Part shown: in pieces, positions 20,488 through 32,202 of the stretch
Layout of the letters: each line of letters starts with the position of its first letter
How positions within the stretch are numbered: position 1 is the stretch's first letter
Origin: Thelonectria olida
Lineage: Eukaryota > Ascomycota > Sordariomycetes > Hypocreales > Nectriaceae
Reading direction: 5' to 3'
DNA: 64,000 bases
Assembly: GCA_020736575.1 (NCBI GenBank)
Contig: JAGPYM010000007.1
Location: 1,550,001-1,614,000, forward strand
Position numbers and translations under genes: made by a program
The notes under the pieces: model-generated
Database searches by the model: none
Seen by the model: the letters and a program-made list of their open reading frames with translations, nothing else
Told to the model about the DNA's origin: nothing

Positions 20488-23400
20488 TTACAGAAGACCC
20501 TGAAGCACTTCTTTTACCCTCGGAGTAGTAATGCTGATGTGACCCTCTGCAAATTGCACTAAATTGCCTTTCATTCTTTCCCGGTGAATTGCCAACGGCT
20601 CTGCCTTCTTGAGGAGCTGCACATAAAAATCCCTTAACTCCATGGTGGTCCTCGTGTTCAACTGCTCGGAAAATCCATAGTCCCGCGCCGCCCGAGCAAT
20701 CCCGGACGCGGCGGACTCCACCGAAACATCTTCCATGGCGAGAAAGTGACGCAACTTCCAGATGGACGGACGGGGTGTCTGTGCCTCGAGGAACACGCGC
20801 AAACGAGTAAGGAGATTGTATTCAGTGAGCATAAAGGTGGGCTCAGTGGGCAAGCCTGGCCAGCATTTGTTGAACATGGTCATGAGCTTTCCTCTCTCCC
20901 ACGCTTTCCAGAATTCCTCGAAGCTGCAGGTAGGATCTTTCTTGTTCATTGATTCCACCATAGTCGAGGACCCGATACTCCGCGCGTATTCCTCATGGTA
21001 CGTGGACCCGAATAGCATGGCGTTGTACATTGACCCTAGCATTCCCTCCTCGTGCTGGTCGTGGGAGACAACGAAACCAAAGTCGAACCAATAGCAGTGT
21101 TCCCGGTTGACGGGCGGCGGGTGCAGATGGTCTACGGCCATGGAATAAAAGACGAAGCAATGCATCTTCGCAAAAGGAGTCAAGTCCTTGACGTCTTTGT
21201 GTTGGTCCTCAGGGGCCAGATACTTCCGGGCCCTGGCCTGCATGCTTTGTAGCTGCGTCATAGGGCATGGTGCTCGGGGAATTGAACGGTGAAAATCTGG
21301 TAGTTCGAAGCGGGTACGGTGTCTCAGGAACCAAGGGAAGTATTCTCCCCTGCTGTTGTTGGATAACTCCTCGAACTTCTCGACTATCTTCGCTACCAGA
21401 TACGGGTTTCCGCCTGGGTCCGATCGCCACTGGTGGAGCTCTTCGCGCGTTATATGGTTAGGATGGTTGTGGACAAGCCCGGCGAAGACCCCACACAGGT
21501 GCGACTCTTCATTCTTGTTTTGGCATCGGTCGAACCAATAATCCTGTCGTACTTGGGGGTCTGTCGGAAGTTCATCCCCGAGGACGTCTTGGTAAAGGTA
21601 GTCTGCCGACGTGACTTGCCGCATGTTGCATTTGAGGAGGTGTGACAACGGCATTTCCCGTTCACAGGTTTTGCTACAGAACAGAGATCCTCGACAGTGA
21701 GAGCATCGCCGAGTGGTTTCTACCTCCCAGCAGCCAGCGCAAAGTTTCACAGTGTTTTCTGCGAGCGTCTCGTGTCGGGTTTGAATTCTCGAGGCTTCCT
21801 CATCTTCGACGGGATCCAAGAGACTAATCAAAGTCATTCTCAGCATACACCTCTACAAATGTCGAGGACAGTGATGACAAATTAATTGAAGAAACACACC
21901 TCTCTTCCTTGGATTGCATATGAGAATTTTGAGCTCGTTGTCGACGGAGGTGCTCGGATGCGGCGTGACTTCGCTGGTGATTCTCTTGACTCGTCCCTGG
22001 GATGGTACTTAGACTGCCGCCAACTGTTGATTCCTTAGCCTCTAATCTCCTTTGAGCTGATGCCATAGTACTGCCAATCAGCTCCTTTCGCATCCACGAT
22101 ATAACCTCCTTCACAGCCCCTGATAGCATATGCTGCTCGCCTTTCCCCAGGTTATATCCGAGCGGAAGGGTCCAGCTGTGGTTGTAAAGCTTGCCATGAC
22201 ACCCGCGCGTTTTTAGGGCTTGGAAGCAGTGAAGAAATTTAGAACACAGCAGGCAACTATACCTGCTACAGCCAATGTAGTCAAATCTCTTTCCGTTGGC
22301 AACTTGGCTGGGGTGGCTGAGAATGAAGACTATGAGCTGGATTTCAGCGTGCACTTCCCAGGTTGGGGACTTCAGTCGAGAAAAGTCGTTGAGGAGTTTA
22401 TTCTTCGTCCACCTAACCTTCGAACTTGACGGCTCCATGAGTTTGTCAATTGCTGTATCGTTTAGCTGAAGGTTGAGTGCGTGAAACGTTTTGGCCAGAC
22501 TCCATTCCTGGCTAGGCGGTTTCACCCGAGTCTTCAATCTAACCACGGGAATCAGGGACAGGTCGTCGAACCCGGATATTTGCCTCGCAGCCGCAACAAG
22601 GACGCGGAAGGACGTTTGAAGGCGGCCCAAGAAGCCAATTTCTTGGTGTAGTTTGTCACCTGCTCGACCGAGGGCCTGGAAGTGCTCCGCTGGAAAGGTT
22701 CGGTAGAGAGCATGGCTCAAGTTCACAAGACTATTGTGTCTTTCCCAATCCGAGTCGTTATCACCATAAAGCAACTTGGCCAATAGCTTCAGGCAATCCT
22801 CGAAATCAAGTACAACTCCGTCCATATCTGGAAGAACACCATCGCTGGTTGACTCTGGAGAGGAGTGTTGCGGAAGGAGGTGCTGGAAGTTTTTCATGAT
22901 TTGCCGCAAGTCGGCAATGACGGCGTTCAGTCTCGAGGACTGGTGGCGAAGTAACATATTCCAGAGTGCGTCCGTATGCTTCTCAGTCTGATTGTCTGGC
23001 AAGGTGCGTGTTAGCCGCAGTTTATGAGTGTGTTATCCGTCCCAAATCGAACCTGGAATAGCAGCAATCTCCTTCAGCGCTGTACATAAGTTGCCTAAGA
23101 ACTTATACAGTACGTCGCCTTCGGCAAAACCCAAATTTATCGCAACAAAAACTTTGACCTTATCGGGCCAGTAGAACATATGGCTGGCAACAACGTGGCG
23201 GCCTCCCTTCATCGAAGAAACCGTCTCGGACAACCTGTTCAGGAATTCGCGACGCAGGCGGTCCACATCAAGGTTGCCGAGGGGAATATTCTTGGAGGAG
23301 TCGCCGTCATTTCCAGATTCATCTGGCGATATCTCTCCCTCGAGCCCTCGATACGAGGTCTTATCTTCAAATTGGCGACCACTGCGGAGAAAGAGGAGCT

Positions 23401-23573
23401 TGGCATACGCGTGGAGCTCCTTCGATGCGGATTCGACCGAACTCCGTCCCGCATCAGTCTCCATCTCTGCAAAACAGAAGAAAGACGACATAGAAGAGAT
23501 TTATCTGTAGGCGCACGGAAATCATACAAGCTCTACGTTTACGAAGGATGCCCCTGTTGGGCTGGTTGGGCAT
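20488..23573 (-). CDS. OTT_1508-like deaminase domain fused to a MYND zinc finger
   Basis: Modelled as four exons: 23573-23543, 23466-23053, 22995-21900 and 21850-20488 (967 residues). An alternative start is ATG 23491 without the first intron, whose 3' end shows a strong polypyrimidine TTTTGCAG. The first half ends in an OTT_1508-like nucleic-acid deaminase fold: WEVHAEIQL supplies His-Ala-Glu, and CSRYSCLLC supplies the paired cysteines expected to hold zinc, then TRGCHGKLYNHSWTLPLGY. A charged linker leads to a MYND finger (about residues 551-588: CAGC, CSHC, FCSKTC, and a final Cys) and a C-terminal region of unknown role. The junction between the halves needs a 49-nt intron with a weak GAG acceptor; otherwise they would be two genes overlapping by 23 bp. 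The fused order is familiar to me from other ascomycetes. Confidence 0.7.
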
Positions 23574-24687
23574 CAATCTCCGCGCATGCTTTGGGGGAAC
23601 CAACCAATGATATGACTAGTTCTAACAGCTAGGACAGTTAGTAACAGTACTTTGAGGCACAAGCTGAATAAATGCAAAGCCACAAGTGTCCCAAATGGGG
23701 ACTGCTAAAATAGAGATATCTAACAAATCCTGCGACACCCATTTCGCCTTCCACTCTAGGATAATTGTAGATGATCCTCAAAGAGGTAGGTGGCCAGAAG
23801 TTGCTCATAGCCTAGGTTGTTAATACCTGAATGGAAAGGCACTGAGATGCTATTATTGTTGGAAGACAATAGGGGGCATACTTCGCACTAACCGCACACT
23901 GTGCATGCCACTGTACACACATGCCTCTGTGATGGATAAAAATGATTCGCTGTTGATAGCCGCGAGCCAAAGACCTTCCATTTTCGTCCAAATCGACCAG
24001 AAGGTGACAGATTAGCAGATTCAACGAGGTTACGTGTCCGGTTCTTCCGGTCAGACAAGCCAATACGGTCGATACGGTCGATTGTTGCCGATAGATGACA
24101 CAATACTTATCAGTTGCAGTGGCGCCTGTTGAACAACTTCAAGGGACGGGTGGTCATTGATCTATTATTGGCATGTTCATTGAATATCGACTATTCTCCT
24201 AGCGGGCGACTGTCCAAAACTGCAAACAAGCCCCTTTGCCCCATGCTCCGAGAACAGACGATTTCGGTTTGTTCAGCTATAACGAGCATGTGGAGACCAG
24301 TTCGTCTCTTCTCGGACATGCTGTTTCATCCCTTGTTCGCCCCCGAAGTAACCTCGTCTCCTTTTTTGGTGATATGTGGCCATTTGAAAAGGCCCACAGC
24401 CGACTTCTTCCGAAGTCCGAACCCGTCAAGGTTTTGAGGTGCAACGACGGATAAAGACCCGACGATCGGCTTGTAATATTTGCCTGAGGCAACAAAGCCG
24501 TCAGGAGTAAATTGTTTGCCGATCAACAGGCTATCAACTTTTGCAGTTATTGCTTGACTTCAGCTCGTTGAGTCATCTATTCGCTCACAACACAAGAGGA
24601 TGCACCGGATCATTCTTCTCTTGTGAATTTAGGCCCGTTCAACCAGCGATATAGCGCAAGAACTGGTCGCGCCATCTGTGAGCTAAG
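23574..24687. other. intergenic, no gene seen
   Basis: About 1.1 kb between divergent genes. Short ORFs on both strands overlap one another and match nothing. ATACGGTCG occurs twice in direct tandem at 24063-24080. Both promoters should lie here. Confidence 0.5.
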
Positions 24688-25416
24688 ATGGAAGCTATGC
24701 CGCTGGCCAGCTCAATCCCTCAGGCCGCTCTAGCAGCCACTATCATAGCCTCGAGTGTTGGGACATATATCGCTCTTTCTCCTCCGAATCCAGTCACGAA
24801 ATCAGCTCCGTCTACTGGGGATTGGGTCCGATGGGCAAACCTCACCCATAGGCACACGACAAAGGCCACATTGGCCCCTTTAGGTCTCCTGGCGTTACAC
24901 ACTTCCACCCTTGCCTGCCTTTACCCAACCATCCCCTCATTTGTCCTTCGACACGGCGCCGAAAATGGACTCAATCGAAGCCTCATCACATGGTCACCAG
25001 AGACTTGCATCCCCTTGGCTTTGATCATCTGCGCCGGCATACCTCTCCGACTCGTCTCATATGCATCACTTGGCAAGAATTTCACCTTTGCACTCACTGA
25101 GCCGGATCACTTGAAGACAACTGGAATATATCGCTACGTCCAGCACCCTAGCTACACTGGAATCTTCATTTTGATGCTTTCGAATATCCTATTGCTGGGC
25201 CGTACGGACGGGGTGCTCAGTTGCTGGGTTTCCCCTTCGTGGTATGAATCAATTGGGTTCTTACGGTGGATATCAACCCCTATAGCGTGGTCTCTGTTTC
25301 TGGGCGGTATATGGACACGAGTCAACGAAGAGGAGCTCATGTTGAGGGTTAAGTTTGGCGCAGAATGGGAGAGATGGCATTCTCGTACGGCACGCTTTAT
25401 ACCATATTTATTGTAG
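24688..25416 (+). CDS. isoprenylcysteine carboxyl methyltransferase (ICMT) family protein
   Basis: Intronless, 242 residues, integral membrane. Hydrophobic segments occur near residues 8-30, 62-85, 105-125, 150-170 and 195-212. The C-terminal family signature is present: HLKTTGIYRYVQHPSYTGIF (the GxYxxxRHPxY-type S-adenosylmethionine-binding motif, here with QHP), then RVNEEELMLRVKFGAEWERW and HSRTARFIPYLL, with the NEE and late W..Y/R pattern of ICMT/PEMT-like enzymes. Family members methylate prenylated cysteine carboxyls or, in fungal paralogues, small molecules, at the ER membrane. Whether this is the housekeeping Ste14 cannot be decided; many fungi carry several paralogues. Confidence 0.85.
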   Translation: MEAMPLASSIPQAALAATIIASSVGTYIALSPPNPVTKSAPSTGDWVRWANLTHRHTTKATLAPLGLLALHTSTLACLYPTIPSFVLRHGAENGLNRSLITWSPETCIPLALIICAGIPLRLVSYASLGKNFTFALTEPDHLKTTGIYRYVQHPSYTGIFILMLSNILLLGRTDGVLSCWVSPSWYESIGFLRWISTPIAWSLFLGGIWTRVNEEELMLRVKFGAEWERWHSRTARFIPYLL

Positions 25417-26564
25417 TGTTTAAAGCCAGGTATTTCATGATCATATTTTTATCCACCACCAAGTGATATTAATAGGCCCTTGATACTTGCACCTTAATAG
25501 ACCCTACAGTTTCCGGTTCCTAACGTTGACAACAGTACACCAGGGTCAGATACCAACATTACTAGATGGATATTGTCTATCTAATACTTCTCAAGATTAC
25601 TTTTGATCGAATAGCGAGTTTTAACAACAGTGTTACCATGTCAACTTGCCTGTGGGCTACTTAATTTCAGGACTTGCAAATTCAGCGATGGACGAAATCG
25701 GCGAGGAGGCAGCTTATACAATTCTATTTCGATAAATGAGCCTGCGAGATCACTATCATGGACGGTATCAGATGATTTGAAGTCATAATGATAAAACGCA
25801 TCTGGATGAGAGTCGCTGGAGTCGCTCCCTTGGCTTACTCGAAGAATGTGGAACGGTGAGCGTGGCATCACACACGTGAGGAAACGTGCGATCAACTTTC
25901 CTTGACTAAGAAGTACTCCGCTCTATTAGACCTAGGGCTTGGAATCTACGAGATCAACAATTCGCCAATCCCGTCGGCCTTAGACAATCGCCGATATGTC
26001 ATAACTTGCATCCTAGTATAAAGTTGACAATGCTGTGTGTGTCAGTGGGTGCCATTTTTGAGGCATTTGTGGAGTTCCTAGCCAGACTACCCCGGGACCC
26101 TGGGAATGAAAAGGAATGCAGTTAGTCGTTATCTATCTAGTGAGTGCTGGAAGAAGGCCAATTAGAGGCTGTCGAGGCAATCGAAATATCCGAAACGCTC
26201 TCAGGTAGCATCAGCTCGGTTACCCTTTTCGGAATGGTGGGATGGCGTCGACTTGAGTTGGGTGATTCTCGACTCTGCGTAATTACGACGGTTCATGTTA
26301 CGCCTATTATTAAATCATTCTGTGAAGTCTTCGGATTTCGGTCACTCTGAATATTTGAACCCCGAGGTGGTGATGCAGTATGCGGCCCATTGAGTGAAGT
26401 TGTAGGATATAAATACACGACCATGCCTCGCCGTTCTGAAGAGACAGCTTACAAGTTGGCTATGCAACCACCGTCACTTCGCAATTCATCGATTTTTCAC
26501 AGTCCCCTCTCAGCCCCTTCTTGAATATTCCTCACTCTTCTTCCTATGCACACAGGCCGTCAAA
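25417..26564. other. intergenic, promoter side of the short-chain dehydrogenase
   Basis: About 1.1 kb without a recognisable gene. The right end has a TATA-like box at 26408-26415 and a long C/T-rich leader before the ATG at 26565. Confidence 0.5.
26408..26415 (+). promoter_or_regulatory. TATA-box candidate for the short-chain dehydrogenase
   Basis: TATAAATA lies 150 bp before the ATG at 26565 and is followed by a pyrimidine-rich leader. Placement suits a fungal core promoter; not confirmed. Confidence 0.4.
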
Positions 26565-27726
26565 ATGCCTTCCAAATGTCACAGCAGCAGCCAGGAGAAG
26601 ACAACTCAGGCAGAGTCGGCTCCCTCCAAGCTCATGGCCCCTCTCCCCAAGAATTTCGGTCCCGTCTTCATCCAAAACCAGTTTCGAACAACGATTGAGC
26701 TTCCAGTCAAGGAAAACCTCCCAGATGTGGCTGGCAAATGTGCCATTGTCACGGGTTCAAACACTGGGCTTGGGTTTGAATCAGCGAGGCAGCTGTTGTC
26801 GATAGGGTTGTCGCACCTCGTCATGGCTGTGCGGTCTCTTGAAAGCGGAAATGCTGCTGCTTCCCAGCTACATGCTGCGAATCCTTCAGCAAAAATTGAT
26901 GTTTGGCATCTGGACATGGAAGACTATGACTCTGTCCAGTCCTTTGTCGCCAAATGTCAGAAGAGTCTCTTGCGCATCGACATGGCCATACTGAACGCTG
27001 GTATCTGCCCCATCGACTTCTCCCTTGTCCCAAGTACTGGCCATGAAAGAACCATTCAGGTCAATTTCTTGGGAACGGCGCTTCTGGCTGTTCTTTTGCT
27101 GCCTGTGATGAAGAGCAAGTCCGCCGCCAGCCAGCATACGCCCAGACTCACAATCATTAACTCGATCATGGCGCACCTTTGCAAGTTTCCTAATAGAACG
27201 CAGAGACCCCTGCTATCTTCCTTCGACGATACCTCGATTACTCCATGGGATCCACAAGAGAGATATGGCGTCTCCAAATTGCTTTGCCAGCTATTCATTG
27301 TCAAGCTGGCAGAAAAGGTTGATCCCAACGACGTCATCATCAACATGGTCGATCCTGGCCTGACCAAAGGCACGGGACTCGCGCGCGACGCAAAGGGTCT
27401 TTTAGGTGTGGCTGCCAAGCTCTTCAACGCTGCAGCCGGCAGACCAGTAGAGAGAGGCGCAGCGACCTATGTTGACGCAGTATTGGGGCACGGCACAGAG
27501 TCTCACGGGTGCTTTCTCATGAATTGCAAAGTCTCCCCGTACGTCGATTTCTGGCTTCAAGGCTACAATTGAAAATTCGAAGAACGTTCGACTGACAACA
27601 ATTAGACTTGCGACTTGGTTCTACACCGAAGGAGACGTATTGACGGAGGTGATTTGGAGGGAAACAGTGGAAGAGCTCCGGTTTGCCAACGTTGAGCAGA
27701 TCATCGACAATTCGAGCCTTCTTTAG
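26565..27726 (+). CDS. short-chain dehydrogenase/reductase (SDR)
   Basis: Exons 26565-27538 and 27606-27726 give 364 residues. NAD(P)-dependent oxidoreductase with a Rossmann nucleotide loop TGSNTGLGFESAR (TGxxxGxG), downstream LDMEDYDSV and LNAGI (NAG motif), a catalytic Ser in TIINSIM, and the YGVSK pair supplying Tyr and Lys. The second exon adds the usual C-terminal segment (TWFYTEGDVLTEVIWRETVE). The GTACGT donor at 27539 keeps phase. A tail of about 55 residues before the Rossmann fold is longer than usual. This SDR subtype is frequent in fungal secondary metabolism and retinol-dehydrogenase-like enzymes; the substrate is unknown. Confidence 0.88.
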
Positions 27727-28237
27727 CCACTGATCTGCTTCGTATTGAGAATTAACCGGCCCTCAAATTGTTCACATAGTGAGCTTAGGATGCCAAGAGA
27801 CTTGTTAGTTGCTTGTTGGTTGGTCCCTTGAGGATTGGTGGCACTTGCTCATTTGCCCCGTCGTAACGCAAGCAAACAGGGCGTCATTCAGGGTGGCCTG
27901 GCAAGATGATGTACCAGGTTTTGGGGCTTGATTTTAGTGTGAAGACTGCATAGCCGGTCGTATATTTCGTCATAGTTTTAGGCAGATAATCTGACCCCAT
28001 GTGGTTGGAACTGAATCCTGGCCATAACCCCAGCAATTATGGAGTGATTTGCATCCTGTAAGAACTTGGGCTCTTGGCAAGCTGGCCTGTCTTTCAATCG
28101 AGGTTCTTATTACTGGGCAGCTCGCAAAGACTTTTTCTTCCTTCTTCCTTTCAAAATATCTTTCCCTCTAAGCACATACCACAAGTCCGCAACTCCAGTT
28201 TATTGACTCATCCACGAGCCTCTACCGTACTTCCACC
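27727..28237. other. intergenic, no gene seen
   Basis: Half a kilobase between two plus-strand genes. It contains the presumed terminator of the dehydrogenase and a T/C-rich leader (from about 28,120) before the wall-protein ATG at 28238. Confidence 0.5.
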
Positions 28238-28729
28238 ATGCAACTATATCCTCTGTTGATCGCATTCGCGCCCATCGTCATGGCATTCAATTTCACGGGG
28301 CCCGACTTTGATTCCAAAGTGAATCTCTCAAGCCCTGTCGTCATCTCGTGGACATCAAGCGGAGATAGCAACTTGCCACTTTTCGACCTCTTTTTCCATG
28401 GCGATTTAGCTGGTAGCGGCGGGTCGTTCATGTACAAACTGGAAACCAACCTCACACAGTCGAAAACGGGAAACTTTACGTGGGACCCTACAGCTGTCAC
28501 CAAGGCACTGGCGGCAGCAGAGAATCGCCTTTCCACAGAGGACGACTTCTATTTTGAAGCCAAGGAACATCCTTTGAATGGAACGGGGGTCGTAAGCTCG
28601 ACTTTGAGCGAGAGCTTTGCCGTTGAAGGGTATGAGCATATGGGGGAATCAAGCAGCGCATCAAATCCAAGGATGAATGGGATTTTAGTTGGCGGAATGG
28701 TGGTAGCAGTTTTAGCATGCTTGAACTGA
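28238..28729 (+). CDS. small GPI-anchored cell-surface protein (Kre9/Knh1-like Ser/Thr-rich family)
   Basis: Intronless, 163 residues. A signal peptide of about 16 residues (MQLYPLLIAFAPIVMA) is followed by FNFTGPDFDSKVNLSSPVVI and SWTSS. This is the Ig-like beta-sandwich start found in fungal Ser-Thr-rich GPI-anchored/Kre9-Knh1-like wall proteins. N-X-S/T sites are at NFT, NLS, NLT, NFT and NGT. The C-terminus has a small-residue omega region (SSSASNPRMNG) followed by a hydrophobic tail ILVGGMVVAVLACLN with no charged residue after it, a typical GPI-attachment signal. Expected location is the outer plasma membrane or cell wall; the precise role is unknown. Confidence 0.8.
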   Translation: MQLYPLLIAFAPIVMAFNFTGPDFDSKVNLSSPVVISWTSSGDSNLPLFDLFFHGDLAGSGGSFMYKLETNLTQSKTGNFTWDPTAVTKALAAAENRLSTEDDFYFEAKEHPLNGTGVVSSTLSESFAVEGYEHMGESSSASNPRMNGILVGGMVVAVLACLN

Positions 28730-29313
28730 GCTCTCAGCGAGCTAGGTTTGCTAGGCTACACACTCCCGATTCAGGCGAACGCGGAATATGAACAAGGCTA
28801 AGATATACTGTTACGTGTGGTAGGGTAGTGGACATTTTATACCGGAGATACGGATGGATTCCGAGGGGCTGATTGCCCTGTAGCCAATGGAACAAGTCCA
28901 AGAACTATGGCTTTTGTAACAATACTCAATGTGTTCCCTTCTTTCTGTGTGTTCTCTACTTGTCAATGTCGAGAGACATGGAAGGTACATGCTTAATACC
29001 TTCTAATACCTTCAAGCATACGAAGTCAATGGGACATTGGTGTCACATTACCCAGGCAGGCTCGGGGTGACAACCCGGTCTGCTTTGGCTGCAATCAAAG
29101 GTTTAAACTTCATGAGCATTTTCTCTACATCCTTCACCATTCTCTTAGCCTTAGAATAACGACCATCACAAGTAAGGAGCAGTTGCAACTGGAGAATAAA
29201 AAGCCATACCACGTGCATCTGGCTTGCTCTAGCTTTAACCGTCTCCCAATTACTACCCAAGGCTGTATGGACATGGAGCGCACAAGTCAAATAATTCGTC
29301 TGGCTGGTATATA
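28730..29313. other. intergenic, convergent 3' ends
   Basis: Holds the terminators of the wall-protein gene and the GT8 gene. An 80-codon minus-strand ORF (29048-29290) is faintly like the C-terminus of fungal regulators, but has no start context or partner exon, so it is not called. Confidence 0.45.
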
Positions 29314-30335
29314 TCAGTGAATTCCCTGGTCTCTCTCAGACTCAATCCGGCTACGATTCATATCAATCCACCACTTGTGTGACTCCTGTTTGCCCTTCCA
29401 TTCTCCATCCGCTCCAATCTCATCCCACGGCTTCGGGCTGAGAATAAAATGCACATTCTTCACCTGATCGTCCCGCCAAATAGCATCGTGGATTCCAGGA
29501 GAACGTAACGTCTTCAACGCATTGTAGACATAAGGCAAGGCTACCCAACGCCCTTGGTAAAGTTCAGCAAGAAGATCCTGGTCGGGGAACAGGAACTCGG
29601 ATCCTCTCGACTCCATGCACTCTACAATTTGCTCGTAAAGAGTTTGAGAAGGATTCACGACAAGTAAACCGCTGTTTAATTTCCCAAGACCAAAGGATGG
29701 ATCGGCACCCTCGGTTTGAGCAAGATCTGGATCGTTGTGCTGGGATGTGAAAGCACAGTTCTCGGGTATCCAGTTTGTCGGATAGTGTGAGCGTTTGAGA
29801 GGATTGCAGACACAGGCGTGGCTGGCAGCAAAGACGCGCGGGCTTGTTTTCGTGTTTCCCGTTGCACTGACCGAGGGAGCATCAAGATCAAGATCCATCA
29901 GCTCGTCCATGTTGCGCAACACCAGCATGTCTGAATCAAGCTGAACAACCCGATCATATTCTGTCAGAGAGAATATGGCAAGTTTCGTCCAGCAGTCATT
30001 AAAACGAGGGTCGTCGGTGTAATCTGTGCTCTTTGAGGGTGCAAGAAACGGAACGGGTTGTGACGGAATTCCCCGCGCCGCCAATGCCGCCCGACCAGAT
30101 TCGGGGAACGAGTCGGTATAAAGGGCAACAAGAGGATACTTGGAATTGACCTTCCGAAGGCAGTAATTCAAAGTCAAAATACCCGGGAGGTAGTTCAGGT
30201 TGGTAATCAAGCTGACCCAGACTGGGGCAGACTGTCAGTCACTCAGCGGTAGAGTTTGGAACGCGGCGAGCGTTGCTTTCGCGTGTTGAGTCTCATACCT
30301 TTGTCCGAGTCGACAGCACGGTCTTTCTTTGCCAT
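29314..30335 (-). CDS. glycosyltransferase family 8 (glycogenin/galactinol-synthase-like)
   Basis: Two exons (30335-30299, 30221-29314) encode 314 residues. A short first exon (MAKKDRAVDSDK) joins in phase to VWVSLITNLNYLPGILTLNY, the first beta-strand and nucleotide-sugar loop of GT8 enzymes. The metal-binding DxD motif is in VVQLDSDMLVLRNMDEL. The acceptor-side motifs NSGLLVVNPSQTLY (typical FNSGxxxxxP) and FPDQDLLAELY are present. The metal-coordinating HF-x-x-x-KPW is seen as VHFILSPKPWDE. The absence of a membrane anchor suggests a cytosolic enzyme, as for fungal galactinol-synthase-like GT8 proteins. The sugar acceptor is unknown. Confidence 0.9.
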
Positions 30336-31328
30336 TGCAGTCGAGTCTTCTGAGGGAAATCGAGTTTGCTTCGGTCGGCAGTACAAGAGCAAGGAACCAA
30401 AGAGTTGTAGAGGCGTTGTTATGAGTACTTCCCCCCTCTTTGAAGAAATAGTCCGCATTTTCCCACCCTCGAATCTGACAATAAATCAAGCCCCCACTCA
30501 CTAACATTTCTGCGCTAGACGCTCCGCTTGTCATGATAGTGCAAGTAGACCGTTCTTCTCCTGTGGACTTATCTGGCTAGGCATATGCATTAATAATGGC
30601 GTAATTGCCCCAGCCCGCATTCAGCTAGATACCGAGTCAGAGTAATGACGCATTATTCAGCAGTCTCATCGCGTTGATTGCTCGATCTTGACTCCACATA
30701 TTCAGGCCCATTCCTTTAGATCCGCTGGCAAACATTCCATGCTGGAATCCTCCTTTCTGTAGGGTAACTGTCGTATTTCAGCCTCAAGGCGTTGATGTTT
30801 CCACGGGTAATCCTAACAAGCATAACATCCTGTCTGTTATATGATTTTCAAGTGACCTTTAATCTCCCAACCAAAGCGACTAAGTACCATGCTTCATTAT
30901 GATGCTGACTTCCGGCCGCCTACCTATCAGGACACCAGTTTGAGTCAGCATTGATCCGGAATAAGGTGAAACGATCTACCAATTGCATAGCATTAACAGG
31001 TCTCATCCCTTCTTGAATACTCTCGTTCTTGCTACAGGTTTATTTCATATTTTTCTTTTCTCCTTCTGGAACTCTGAAGCGTTTGCCTGCCAGGTTCGTA
31101 CTTACATTGTTGCTATACAGACTGTAAACTGTACAAGACAGCAACTGGAGCAGGCTAGGTGCCCTCGTTTTGGGGGTGACGGGCTTCTCCAGGCCTTATT
31201 CCTGAAGGATGGTGTTTTATGCCTTTGTTTTGAATCTAATGCGTCTCCGATTCGCGGTTTCTAATTAAATAACTCCTTAAGCTATATGGTAGTGACATAA
31301 TATTTTCAACGTCTTTGAAATGACCCCT
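30336..31328. other. intergenic, no gene seen
   Basis: About 1 kb between two minus-strand genes, holding the GT8 promoter (left) and the DUF3632 3' region (right). A hydrophobic plus-strand ORF (30983-31264) lacks conserved motifs and is not called. Confidence 0.5.
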
Positions 31329-32202
31329 TCAGTTCGCTAGCGCTGCCGCAGCCATCGTCATAGTCTTAACCGCCTCATCTACGCTTGCAGCAGCTTCTTC
31401 ATCAACTACAGACTGAACCTCACCAAGTCTCCGCTTCCAAAATCCCCAGCGCTCGAGATTTAGACCTGCATGTCCAGAGTATATGGCACCAGCCCTATAT
31501 GACCTCTTCTGAGCTTCGTTAAAGTTGGTCCTCAGTAGACATCGTCGGAGAAGGTTTGGCCCAGCTTGGATAAGCCACTCGCTGGCGGCGGCCACTCTGC
31601 AGTCAGTGTCAGGGCCAGGGCTTGCGTCCTCTTCGAGACCATGCCTTAGCTGCCAGATAGGAAAGTTCACCCATCCAACTATACCTGCTCCAAAGAGTCG
31701 AGCAGCGAAAGAGTTCAAGTTTAGCCACTCGCTTGGAGAATATGTTTCGTCTTCGCCCTCCACAGGCTCGAATGTAGGATCTGTTTCGTGAGTTAGCGGT
31801 GTGAGAATCATGAGGAAGATGCACGGAGCGAATATACGCACCTATCCAGTTATCCCTCATGCATTGCCCCAGATTAGGGAGATTGCGCCAAGGCTCAGCA
31901 AGGTTGAGTTCCTTAAAGACATTGAGTAGAAGAGATTGGCCCAAATGTCGATAATGAACATGCCGTGCTATGCCAATCAGTGCCTCCCAAATGTCATCAA
32001 AAAGATCGTCCTTGTACTTAGCGGGCAGCTCTGGGGAAACGAGCTTCTGCAGCTCTGAGACAACTCTCTTTGTCTCGTCTTCTAGAGTCTCCTCGGAAAT
32101 GACCTCGAAAGCAGATTCAAAGATGGTGACAAACTTCTCCCCCTCTTCTGTCGCCTGGCCCTCGTCGCGGAGGCGCTGTAGATTGATCTTCTCGTCAGCC
32201 AT
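31329..32202 (-). CDS. DUF3632-family protein
   Basis: Exons 32202-31842 and 31780-31329 encode 270 residues, mostly helical, without signal or membrane segments. The intron (GTGCGT donor, CGCTAAC branch) joins MRDNWI to DPTFEPVEGEDE. The family signature follows: SEWLNLNSFAARLFGAGIVG, WVNFPIWQLRHGLEED, ASEWLIQAGPNLL. DUF3632 proteins are numerous in filamentous fungi and have no established function; several lie near secondary metabolism or incompatibility loci. The C-terminus ends in an alanine-rich helix. The start is the ATG preceding KINLQRLRDEGQ. Confidence 0.8.

Noticed and set aside
24063..24080. two tandem copies of ATACGGTCG
   Set aside because: Only two 9-bp units; no further copies, so not an array or operator set.
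29048..29290. 80-codon minus-strand ORF faintly like a regulator C-terminus
   Set aside because: No ATG context, no preceding domain and resemblance too weak to name.
30983..31264. hydrophobic plus-strand ORF that might encode a small secreted protein
   Set aside because: Start context poor, no clear signal-peptide cleavage region and no conserved cysteines pattern.
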